Source of the DNA: JAXGXJ01 sp963816155
Lineage (GTDB): Bacteria > Actinomycetota > Thermoleophilia > RBG-16-64-13
Direction: 5' to 3'
Length of the DNA: 64,000 nt
Assembly: GCA_963816155.1 (NCBI GenBank)
Contig: CAWFJE010000006.1
Span: 1 to 64,000 of the forward strand
Both the position numbers and the translations under genes were made by a program. How positions within the stretch are numbered: the first letter of the stretch is position 1; each line of letters starts with the position of its first letter. The notes beneath the pieces are model-generated. The model saw only the letters and a list, made by a program, of their open reading frames with translations. It did no database searches and had not been told where the DNA came from. Shown one piece after another: positions 45,833 to 54,336 of this stretch.

Positions 45833-46307
45833 TCCGGAGACGGGCAGCATCATCGGAACTTCTCCCTTCATGGACAGCCTCATCGTGCTCATCTCGATAG
45901 TGTTCCTCGTCGCCGGTGCCTTCTACGGCAAAGCGACGGGGACCATCAAGAACTCAACCGACGGCATAACGATGATCACGAAGGGCTGGGCCGGACTGGC
46001 CGGGCTGCTCTTCTTGTTCCTACTCATCGCCCAGTTCATTGCCTACTTCAACTACTCCAACATCCCCCAGGTGATAGCCGTCAGCCTGGGCGAGACGCTG
46101 GAGGGACTCAGCTTCAGCAGTGTGGGTCTGCTCATCCTGGCCATGCTGATCACCCTGGCGGTGGGCATCATCATGCCGCAGGCCATCGCCAAGTGGGCGC
46201 TTCTCGCTCCCATCTTCATCCCGCTGTTCCTGCGCCTGGGGATCGAGCCGCAGTCCGTGTTGGCCGGCAAGAAGTACAAGAGGTGCCACGGAAGTACCGG
46301 CCGGTAG
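45765..46307 (+). pseudogene. AbgT transporter fragment ending in a SEC-C tail
   Basis: The frame after TGA 45762-45764 encodes about 170 residues of an AbgT-family (p-aminobenzoyl-glutamate transporter) protein: GAPLRDPETGSIIGTSPFMDS, VAGAFYGKATGTIKNS, FNYSNIPQVIAVSLGETLE and WALLAPIFIPLFLRLGIEP. This is roughly the third quarter of the usual ~500-residue protein; the first half and the C-terminal helices are missing. After QSVLA the sequence changes abruptly to GKKYKRCHGSTGR, a SEC-C zinc-motif end. In E. coli AbgT works with M20 peptidases AbgA/AbgB, so the peptidase next door is a natural partner, but this copy cannot be a working transporter. Confidence 0.75.
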
Positions 46308-46340
46308 CCGGCGGTCGCCCTCGTGCTGTGGGCCACTGGA
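46266..46340 (+). repeat. SEC-C-coding repeat, copy 2
   Basis: Second copy of the 44268-44341 segment, attached to the AbgT fragment. The differences from copy 1 are mostly transitions and, inside the SEC-C codons, often synonymous, as in a diverged duplicated gene end. Confidence 0.75.
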
Positions 46341-46343
46341 TAT

Positions 46344-47528
46344 CTAGAATCCTGTTAGGCCGTCGCGGGCCGCCTCACCCTTGTCTGAAGTGCCTTTGTC
46401 CTTCCCGCCCTTCTTGTTCGTCGGCGTTCTGGGCAAAGGGCTGATCAGAACCGACATAGGCCGCGTGCTGTCGTAAGAGTCAAGAAACAGCAGCTTGACC
46501 ATAAGCATCAGTGGCACCGACATCAAGGCCCCGATGGGTCCCAGTATCCACCCCCATAACACCAGGGAGAGGAACACTGCCAGAGTGGACAGGCCCGTTT
46601 TCTGCCCCAAAAAGCGCGGCGCAATGGCGTTGTTGACAAACCCATTGAAGACGATCACTATCGCCACCACTATGGCTGCCCGCGTGAAGCCGAACTCCAG
46701 CAGAGTGACGAAGAACGGCGGGATGACCGCCAAGACGAACCCGATGTTGGGGATGAAGCTAAGGAGAAAGAAGACCAGCGCCCAGAGCAGCGCGAAATCG
46801 ACCCCGAAGGCATAGTAGACGATGGCGGCGAGCACTGCCGTGAGCGCGTTGAGCCACGTGAGGGTAAACAGGAAGGTACGCGTAACCACGGCGAAATTCT
46901 CAAAGGCCTGACCGAGCACAGGGCCAAGTTGGAGACGATGGTGGATCTTCCGCGGAAAGGAATACACCTCGGCGATCATGAAGGCGACGATGAGTATCAG
47001 CAGGAACGCGTTGGACAATAGCCCTATCAGCATCCGAACCGAGGAGGTGACCCAGCCGATCACTTTGTCGGGCCTGATGACATTGCCGGTCAGGCCGCTG
47101 ATGTCGATGTCCCGATCCGCGAACCAACCCTGGGCGTTGGACATGATCTCGCTCAGGTTCTGCTGGTAGACAGGGACCTTGTAGTTGATCTGCCCCAGGG
47201 ACACGGCGATGATGCCCACGAAGAGGCCGGCGACAACGAGAAACCCCAACATCACGATGACGATGGCCGCCCAAGGGGGCATCCCCCTGCGCTTGAGCCA
47301 GTGCAACACCGGACTGAGGCCCATGACCACAAACGTGGCCAGCAGGACGGGAGCCAGGATGGAGCGAGCGTACCTCATGCCGTAGAGGACAATAGTCGCG
47401 CACGCTAGGGCTAGGAGCAGGCCCGTGGGGCGACCCATAATGCCTTGATATGCGGTCTTCATCCTTCCCGGATCGCCTTCCAGGCCTTCTTGAGAGACCT
47501 CGGCCGGCTCGTCGTTGTGCGTAGTCAT
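46344..47528 (-). CDS. AI-2E family transporter (TqsA/PerM type)
   Basis: A 394-residue permease with the typical layout: two N-terminal helices (RPTGLLLALACATIVLYG, SILAPVLLATFVVMGLSPVLHWL), a periplasmic-type loop, and the C-terminal half with FALLWALVFFLLSFIPNIGFVLAVIPP and LSLVLWGWILGPIGALMSVPL. The family includes exporters of autoinducer-2 and Na+/H+ antiporters. ATG 47528 follows AAAAGGAG; the frame is open to 47609. Its 3' end abuts the SEC-C repeat. Confidence 0.9.
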   Translation of the reverse strand: MTTHNDEPAEVSQEGLEGDPGRMKTAYQGIMGRPTGLLLALACATIVLYGMRYARSILAPVLLATFVVMGLSPVLHWLKRRGMPPWAAIVIVMLGFLVVAGLFVGIIAVSLGQINYKVPVYQQNLSEIMSNAQGWFADRDIDISGLTGNVIRPDKVIGWVTSSVRMLIGLLSNAFLLILIVAFMIAEVYSFPRKIHHRLQLGPVLGQAFENFAVVTRTFLFTLTWLNALTAVLAAIVYYAFGVDFALLWALVFFLLSFIPNIGFVLAVIPPFFVTLLEFGFTRAAIVVAIVIVFNGFVNNAIAPRFLGQKTGLSTLAVFLSLVLWGWILGPIGALMSVPLMLMVKLLFLDSYDSTRPMSVLISPLPRTPTNKKGGKDKGTSDKGEAARDGLTGF

Positions 47529-47704
47529 GAGCACTCCTTTTCTTCGTCGGCGCAACTGGCGTAGATGCGGTTCCAGGCAGCGGCTTGCCGCTTCGAAGCT
47601 GATCTGCACTCAAATACCCATTCGCATCATCGTTTCCTGCTTCGCGCGAGGCCGCATCCGCGCTATGCTGACCCAACGGTTACGCTCTTTCTAAGGAGGC
47701 CACG

Positions 47705-49187
47705 ATGGCGGAGGCGAAGAAGCCCAACATCCTCAGTCCTGTGGGGGGACGACATAGGCTGGTGGAACATCAGCTATAACAACCGAGGTCAGATGGGGTA
47801 CCGGACCCCCAACATCGATAGGGTGGCTGAGGAAGGCTTGGCCTTCAGTGATTACTACGGCCAGCAGAGTTGCACGGCCGGACGGGCGGCCTTCATCACG
47901 GGCCAGAACCCCATCCGCACCGGGCTCACGAAGGTGGGGATGCCGGGGGCAGACATAGGACTGCGCCCCGAGGACCCCACCATCGCGGAACTGCTCAAGC
48001 CGCTGGGCTACGCCACAGGCCAGTTCGGCAAGAACCACTTCGGTGACAAGGATGAGTTCCTACCCACCAACCACGGCTTCGACGAGTTCTTCGGCAACCT
48101 CTACCACCTCAATGCGGAGGAAGAGCCGGAGGACGTCGACTACCCCAAGGACCCCGCTTTTCGCGAGCGTTTCGGCCCCCGGGGGGTCATCCACAGTTTC
48201 GCCGATGGCCGCATCGAGGATACCGGTCCGCTAACCAGAAAGCGTATGGAGACCATCGACGAAGAGGCCACCGAACACGCCCTCCGCTTCATGGAAGAGG
48301 TCAGCGCGTCAGGACAACCCTTCTTCCTCTGGTGGAACGCCACCGCCATGCACTTCCGCACCCATCCCGCCGAGAAGCACCTGGGCAAGAGCGGCCAGGG
48401 CTTCTATAACGACGTGATGGTCGCCCACGACGAACTGGTGGGCCTGATGCTCGACAAGCTGGACGAACTGGGCATCGCCGACGACACCATCGTTATGTAC
48501 TCCACCGACAACGGCCCCCACTACAACACCTGGCCCGATGCGGCCATCACGCCATTTCGCAGCGAGAAGAACACCAACTGGGAAGGGGCCTGGCGCGTGC
48601 CCGCCTTCGTGCGCTGGCCCGGAAGGTTCGCGGCGGGCAAGACCCTCAACGGAATCGTTTCTCACCAGGACTGGCTGCCCACGCTCCTGGCGGCTGCGGG
48701 CGAGCCGCAGGTCAAAGAGAAGGTCCTGGAGGGATATGTGGTGGGTGAGAAGACCTTCCGCGCGCACATCGATGGTCTCAACATGCTCCCCTACCTCACC
48801 GGCGCGGAGGAGCAGAGCCCCCGGGAATTCTTCTTCTACATCAATGATGACGGCCAGGTGGTCGCCGTGCGCCACAACGACTGGAAACTGGTCTTCATGG
48901 AGCAGAGGGCCAAGCAACTTGCCTGCTGGGCCGAGCCCTTCGTGTCGCTACGGGTACCCAAGATATTCCACCTGCGCCGCGACCCCTTCGAGCGGGCGGA
49001 CGAGAACTCCAATACGTACTACGACTGGATGATCGACCACGCCTACCTGCTCTACGGGGCCCAGGCCCTGGTGGCCCAGCAGATACAGTCTTTCAAGGAT
49101 TTCCCACCCCGGCAGAAACCGGCGTCGTTCAACCTCGACCGCGTGCTGGAATCGCTGCAGGATGCCTCCGGGAGTGGGATGCGGTAG
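47705..49187 (+). CDS. Cys-type arylsulfatase, one frameshift near the start
   Basis: The start ATG 47705 follows TAAGGAGG and reads MAEAKKPNIL. The family continues V-L-W-G-D-D-I-G-W-W, which is encoded after skipping A 47735. With that correction the protein has 493 residues. D15 and D16 bind calcium, the formylglycine precursor is C56 in SCTAGRAAFITGQ (C-x-A-x-R), and NTDNGPHY-like STDNGPHYNTW carries further ligands. There is no signal peptide, so it is cytoplasmic or exported another way. The C-x-A-x-R motif is a substrate for the anaerobic maturase at 42999. Confidence 0.88.
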
Positions 49188-49530
49188 CGGCGCCCGTGGG
49201 CCCTCCTTGTTGGGGAGCCTCGAAAGCCTTGCCCTTGTTCCCTCGGACTTGAAAGGGGCGCCTCCCGGAGCAACCGGGATGCGCCCCTTTGATCCGGCCT
49301 GCACCCGAGTGAGATGGGCCCAGTAGCGCCAAAGGTGGTCGGTATGCTCTACTATGCGTAGCCGTTCTCTTGCACGATTCGTCCAACCTTGGAGGAGCCT
49401 GTGAAACCGGCGGTGTGCACACGCCCTCGATGGCTCGGTACGAGATACGCTCTCTCCTGCAGGCACGAAAAGGCGAGAGACCCGGTGGCCATGGAGCAGG
49501 GGAAGCTATCCCAGTGAAGGCTGACCACAC
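49188..49530. other. 343-base intergenic region with a terminator
   Basis: No gene is visible. A hairpin with arms 49252-49260 and 49282-49290 (AAAGGGGCG/CGCCCCTTT), with an inner TCCCGG/CCGGGA stem, lies about 65 bases after the sulfatase stop and is a likely terminator. The rest should hold the SulP promoter, but I could not pick a convincing -35/-10 pair. Confidence 0.6.
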
Positions 49531-51252
49531 GTGAAGTTGCCAGGCTCTTTGCCACATCTCAAGTTTGACCCTAGGACCATAGGGCCGGACCTGATGTCCG
49601 GTCTCGTTCTGGGTGTGCAGAGCGTGCCCGATGCCTTGGCCTCGGGGGTGCTGGCCGGGGTGAACCCGCTCTACGCCCTCTACGCGGTGATGCTCTCCAC
49701 GCCCGTGGGGGCCCTCTTCGCCAGTTCGGCCTTCCTTAGCGTCCAGACCACCAGCGCCCTGTCCCTCGTGGTGGCGAGCGTGCCCGGGGCGTCTGGGACC
49801 GGCTATGACCCCCGGACGGTGTTCACCCTTGCCTTCATGACAGGTATCGTCATGCTCATCGCCGGTTTCCTCAAACTGGGCCGACTGATGCGCTTCGTCT
49901 CCAACTCCGTGATGGTGGGGTTCATGAACGGAGTCGCCTTGCTGATCATCCTCGGCCAACTGGGCGACTTCACAGGGTACGTGAGTGACTTCGGCAATCG
50001 GATAACCCGCACCGTCGACCTCCTCTTCAATCTCACCCAGGTGGACCTGCCCACCCTTGTGGTGGGCCTGGCCGCGCTCATTCTGATCTTGGTCCTGGAG
50101 AAAACGCGCCTTCGGTACCTCGGCATGGTCGTGGCCATCGTCGTCGCTTCCCTTCTCCCTTCTCTCTTCAACTGGGATTCGGTGCCTGTGGTGTCGGACA
50201 TCGCCGACATCAGCGGCTCATTCCCCCTGCCGATGCTTCCTGACTTCTCCCAGGTCTTGTACTTGATCACCCCGGCCATCTCGTTGGCCGCCATCGGTCT
50301 GATCCAGGGAGCCGGAGTCAGCCAGAGCTACGTGAACCCGGACGGCAAATTCCCCAATCCGTCGCGGGATTTCATCGGGCAGGGAGCAGCTAACATCGCC
50401 TGCTCCTTCTTCCGCGGCATCCCTGTAGGCGGGTCGGTCTCGGCAACGGCTCTGGTCGTCGCCGCCGGGGCCCGCACGCGTCTTGCGAACATATTCGCGG
50501 GAGTGGTGATCGCTGTGACCATCTTCTTCTTCGCGGGAGCCGTCGGCCGGCTGGCGATGCCTACGCTTGCCGCTTTGCTGATCATCATCGGATTCCGAGC
50601 CCTCAAGCCGGGCGCCGTCCTCTCGGTATGGCGGACTGGGAATATCCAACGAGTCGTGATGGTGATCACCTTCGTGCTCGTTCTGACGGTGCCGCTTCAG
50701 TACGCGGTGCTTGCCGGGGTGTCTCTCTCCATCCTTCTCTACGTCGTCCGGCAGTCGAACCGCGTGATGGTCAAAGCATGGCTGCTCGATGAAGGCCGAC
50801 TCCCACTGGAACAAGCCCCTCCGGCCACGGTGCCCCCGGGAGAGGTGACGGTGTTGGTTCCGTACGGAAGCCTCTTCTATGCCGCCGCCCCCGTGTTCGA
50901 AGGCCAGCTTCCGGTGGTGGACGAGGCGACCAAGAACGCCGTGGTAATCGTGAATCTGCGAGGGCGTTCGGAACTCGGCAGTACCTTCATGCAGGTCGTC
51001 CAACGCTACGCTGATGATCTGGTGGAGCACGACAGTCGTCTGATGCTGGCTGAGGTCTCGCCTCCGGTGAGAGATCAGCTATCTCGGGCCGGTATCGTCG
51101 GTTCTGTCTCGGCTACAAGCATCTTCTCGCAGGCGGACAGGGTAGGGGAGTCTGTTTACGATGCTCAGGCTCTCGCGGAGGAATGGATCTCTCGTCGGTC
51201 CCCCGGCGATACCGGCAGCCCTGGGAAGAAAGGCTCTCAGCCCCATATGTAG
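49531..51252 (+). CDS. SulP family anion transporter with STAS domain
   Basis: A 573-residue SLC26/SulP permease: about twelve helices from SGLVLGVQSVPDALASGVLAGV onward, with the characteristic NPDGKFPNPSRDFIGQGAANI and FFRGIPVGGSVSATALVVAAGA. A C-terminal STAS domain starts near 435 (EVTVLVPYGSLFYAAAPVFE, VVIVNLRGRSELGSTFMQVV). Substrates in the family are sulfate, bicarbonate or other anions; sulfate would fit the sulfatase upstream, but this is inference. Start GTG 49531. Confidence 0.9.
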   Translation: MKLPGSLPHLKFDPRTIGPDLMSGLVLGVQSVPDALASGVLAGVNPLYALYAVMLSTPVGALFASSAFLSVQTTSALSLVVASVPGASGTGYDPRTVFTLAFMTGIVMLIAGFLKLGRLMRFVSNSVMVGFMNGVALLIILGQLGDFTGYVSDFGNRITRTVDLLFNLTQVDLPTLVVGLAALILILVLEKTRLRYLGMVVAIVVASLLPSLFNWDSVPVVSDIADISGSFPLPMLPDFSQVLYLITPAISLAAIGLIQGAGVSQSYVNPDGKFPNPSRDFIGQGAANIACSFFRGIPVGGSVSATALVVAAGARTRLANIFAGVVIAVTIFFFAGAVGRLAMPTLAALLIIIGFRALKPGAVLSVWRTGNIQRVVMVITFVLVLTVPLQYAVLAGVSLSILLYVVRQSNRVMVKAWLLDEGRLPLEQAPPATVPPGEVTVLVPYGSLFYAAAPVFEGQLPVVDEATKNAVVIVNLRGRSELGSTFMQVVQRYADDLVEHDSRLMLAEVSPPVRDQLSRAGIVGSVSATSIFSQADRVGESVYDAQALAEEWISRRSPGDTGSPGKKGSQPHM

Positions 51253-51339
51253 GCCGGCCCCGGGCATGAGGTAGCGGCTACTTCCGCGCGGCCGCGCGCC
51301 CCGGCCCTGTATCACGACTCCCCGGCGGCGCAGCCTCCT

Positions 51340-52118
51340 CTACGGATAGAGCGGCAACTGCGCCTGTATGTCGAACAGAGCCTGGATCGGGACTTGCATC
51401 AGGCCCTGCGAGCCCGATCGAGGTCTACGATGAGATAGAGGACCGCCGCGAGTACGATAATGAGCGCTATGGGAGCGACGAGGCTTCGGTTCTCCGTGTA
51501 GCCCAGTTGCATGCCGATGACGAACAAGGTCATGATAGCGATGCCGAACATGAGCAGGACTATCGGCGGAGGTATGCGGATATACAGCCCCACGTTCACG
51601 CGCTCGGTGTGGATGTCGATGAGTTCGTTCAGAGAGGAGACGTACAGACCGGTCGTGGGGCGGTATCTCCACCCCTAATCATCTCTTGCACCAACGCCCA
51701 CAGCTCGTTGTGGATCTCTTCTGAGCGGAGCCTTGGCCGCCTCCAAGTCGCCCTCTTCGTAGATGGACACACGTTGGTCTGCGTATTCCATCAGCAGGTG
51801 TCGCGATTTCGTCTGAAAGGGCTCGTCGAGGTATCCGGCCCGCAGATACGTGGTGCCGATGGCGTTGGCCTCCGAGACGACCACCACCCGGCGCTCCTGC
51901 CACACGTTCACGCCGAAGCCCACCACGAAAGCCAAGAGGAAGGCCAGAAGGCCCAGCGTGGCTCCCGAGATGGCACCGACGCCTCGGTCAGACTTGGATG
52001 GCGTCTTCTCTCTGCCCTTGGCGAAGTAGAACCCTCCTGCGAGAGCTGCGAGGAAGACGACCACAGTCAGCGGGTACAGAGCCCACAAGGGCACCGCGTC
52101 GAGCGGTTGGTTTGGCAT
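51340..52118 (-). pseudogene. DUF4239 membrane protein, broken by three single-base shifts
   Basis: From ATG 52118 the frame encodes a clear DUF4239 N-terminus (two helices; GATLGLLAFLLAFVVGFG, VSEANAIGTTYLRAGYL). It is interrupted by an extra T at 51722 (minus CTC-A-GAA), a missing base in the G-run 51657-51660 and a missing base in the C-run 51413-51415. Correcting these gives EIHNELWALVQEM, GLYVSSLNELIDIHTERVN, two more helices and SQGLMQVPIQALFDIQAQLP, a normal family end of about 258 residues. Three independent indels in a gene whose residues are otherwise well conserved suggest sequence errors or very recent decay. Confidence 0.75.
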
Positions 52119-52564
52119 GGCGCGCTACCCCTTACCTTCTCTGGTTTGACGTGTGATATGAGGCAGAATAGCGCATCCGGCCCACAGGCAAGAACCGCTT
52201 GCTCGCGCACCGGCACACCCGGCACACAGCCGGGCGACCAACGGCTGGAGGAGCGGGCCCTCGGGGGGCGTTTGACCCATCGAACCAGAAGGGTAGTCTT
52301 ATCGTGGGCTGGTCCGGCGCAATGACCGGCAGATTGATCTGCCTGCTTATCGGATGCACCATGATTAGCCCATTAGGGTGCTTCTGGCGAACCCCGAGCC
52401 TCACTTAGACTGAAGCTCGGCTGATGCGTTACGTGGACCGGTCCGTGCCCTCGTCGCGATGACACCGTGGATGGGCCGCATGGAGGAGACGCAGCCGGAA
52501 GACACGAGATGGATGTAGTCGCGCCACTTGCTCGACATGACCTGACCGCAGGCACGGAGGAAAC
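52119..52564. other. 446-base intergenic region with a candidate promoter
   Basis: No gene is convincing here. TTGACC (52272-52277), a 16-base spacer and TAGTCT (52294-52299) could be a plus-strand promoter for the PASTA gene, which would then have a 5' leader of about 260 bases. Short open frames in the region lack ribosome sites. Confidence 0.45.
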
Positions 52565-54130
52565 ATGGACGAACGTGAAGACATCGGCCGCATGGACGAG
52601 ACCGAAGGTGACAAGACCGCACCAGTTCCCGGACCGGCCCCGGGCGACGCTTCTTCCCAGGACTGGCCTCCGCCTCGGCCGCCGGCCGAGGCACCGATCG
52701 TAGCGCCGCCCCCGGTGCACGTCATGCCCGCGACCACCGATCTCCAACAGACTCAGCCGATCGGCGCCCCCCCGCCCCCTGAAGAGAAGGGCGGACATCT
52801 CTGGCTCTGGATCGTAGGGGCCGTCCTACTTGCCATCATCGTCGTCGCCATCATCTTGGGCGTGACCAGGAGCAAGACCACGGAGGTCCCCGACTTGTCG
52901 GGACTGACCCTGCCCGCGACAGTGTCCGCCCTCACGGATGCGGGCCTGCTACTGGGCGAGGTCTCCTACACGTCGCAGATCCCGGCCGGTGTGGAAGAGG
53001 GACAGACCGTCACCCAGGATCCGGCCCCCGGAACGGAGGTGGAACGGGATTCGGCTGTGAACGTGCTCGTGGCCGGGAAGGCCGAGGTCGAGACTCCCGA
53101 CTTGGTCGGACTTATGGTGGACGAGGCGACGCAGGCCTTGGAGGAAGCCGGCTTCACAGTGAAGACGGTGGAGGTCGAGAACGAAGCCGAGCCCGGCACG
53201 GTGGTCGACCAGTCGCCTGCTGCCGGGACGATGGTCATGCCGGGCGCCGAGGTCACTCTCGTGGTGTCAGCCGGCAAGACCGAGACGCTGGTTCCCAAAG
53301 TGGTGGGCATGACCCAGGACGACGCGACGGCCACCCTCCAGGCAGCCGGGTACACAGTCCAGGTTAAGGGTACCTACGATGAGAAGGTGGAAAAGGGCAT
53401 CGTCATCAGCCAGTCACCTGAGGCCGGCTCCGTGGCCGAGCCGAACACCAGAGTCGACATAGTCGTCTCGCAAGGCAAGAATCCCGAAGCAAAGGTGCCC
53501 GATGTGGTGGGAATGAGCGAGGCGGACGCGGCCAAGGCACTCGAAGACGCGGGCTTCCAACCCATTCCCGGTTCGACCTTCAGCGACACCGTTCCCGTTG
53601 GCCAGGTGGTCAGTCAGGATCCGGCAGCGGGGACGACGGCCCAACGCGACAGCGTGGTCACCTTCATCGTGTCACAGGGACCCAATCCCCCCCAGACTAC
53701 AACGGTGCCCAACGTGATAGGAAAGACAGAGGACGAGGCCGTGAAGCTGTTGCAGGACGCCGGCTACCAGGTGGCCGCCGCGCGGACGTACAGTGAGGTG
53801 GTCCCGCTGGACGCCGTCGGCATACAAGCGCCGATGGGCGGGACTGTCACCGAGCCCGGTATCACAGTAGCCATCCTGTTGTCCGATGGACCGAGGCCGG
53901 CCGAGGACTTCGTTATCGTACCCGACCTTACAGGGATGACCCTCGAGGAGGCCACCACGGCACTGGAGGACCTCGGGCTGAAGGTCGCGAGCTTCGAATT
54001 CTTCACCGAACTCGTTCCCCAAGGCCAAGTAGCGGCCCAGCTTCCACCGCCGGAGAGTTCCGTCGCGCCCGAGGCGACAGTCCTTCTGCTCATCTCCAAG
54101 GGCCCCTACTTACAGATCAACCCGCTGTAG
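52565..54130 (+). CDS. Membrane protein with six PASTA domains
   Basis: A 521-residue protein: a Pro-rich, acidic cytoplasmic part of about 75 residues, one membrane helix (about 78-100, LWLWIVGAVLLAIIVVAII), then six tandem PASTA repeats, each about 66-70 residues with VPDLSGLTLPAT-like openings and ending VLVAGK or IVVSQGK. PASTA repeats bind peptidoglycan fragments or beta-lactams and usually form the outside part of a PknB kinase or a PBP. There is no kinase or transpeptidase here. ATG 52565 follows GGAGG. The end is QINPL. Confidence 0.9.
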   Translation: MDEREDIGRMDETEGDKTAPVPGPAPGDASSQDWPPPRPPAEAPIVAPPPVHVMPATTDLQQTQPIGAPPPPEEKGGHLWLWIVGAVLLAIIVVAIILGVTRSKTTEVPDLSGLTLPATVSALTDAGLLLGEVSYTSQIPAGVEEGQTVTQDPAPGTEVERDSAVNVLVAGKAEVETPDLVGLMVDEATQALEEAGFTVKTVEVENEAEPGTVVDQSPAAGTMVMPGAEVTLVVSAGKTETLVPKVVGMTQDDATATLQAAGYTVQVKGTYDEKVEKGIVISQSPEAGSVAEPNTRVDIVVSQGKNPEAKVPDVVGMSEADAAKALEDAGFQPIPGSTFSDTVPVGQVVSQDPAAGTTAQRDSVVTFIVSQGPNPPQTTTVPNVIGKTEDEAVKLLQDAGYQVAAARTYSEVVPLDAVGIQAPMGGTVTEPGITVAILLSDGPRPAEDFVIVPDLTGMTLEEATTALEDLGLKVASFEFFTELVPQGQVAAQLPPPESSVAPEATVLLLISKGPYLQINPL

Positions 54131-54143
54131 AGAGGAGTCAGCG

Positions 54144-54215
54144 GTGGATCTCTGGGATGCGGCGACACAGGCACTGGCGGAGTTCGAACAGTTGAAGCGC
54201 AAGGCGATGGCCTAA
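54144..54215 (+). CDS. Possible 23-residue peptide
   Basis: GTG 54144, preceded by AGAGGAG, opens a 23-residue frame (VDLWDAATQALAEFEQLKRK...) ending at TAA 54213-54215, 13 bases after the PASTA gene. It would form one amphipathic helix. The good ribosome site is the only support. Confidence 0.3.
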   Translation: MDLWDAATQALAEFEQLKRKAMA

Positions 54216-54237
54216 CCCGGTCGCCAGGGACATATTG

Positions 54238-54267
54238 GGGCGGCCCGGTGCTCGCACCGGGCCGCCC
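54238..54267 (+). terminator. 13-bp hairpin after the PASTA gene
   Basis: The arms 54238-54250 and 54255-54267 are perfectly complementary with tetraloop CTCG. It separates the PASTA unit from the glycosidase pair, which starts 70 bases on. Confidence 0.65.
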
Positions 54268-54336
54268 GGTCTCACCACCAGACCCCGCGGACACCATGAG
54301 GTATTCCGAACAGGCCACTCACGAAGGAGAACAAGG

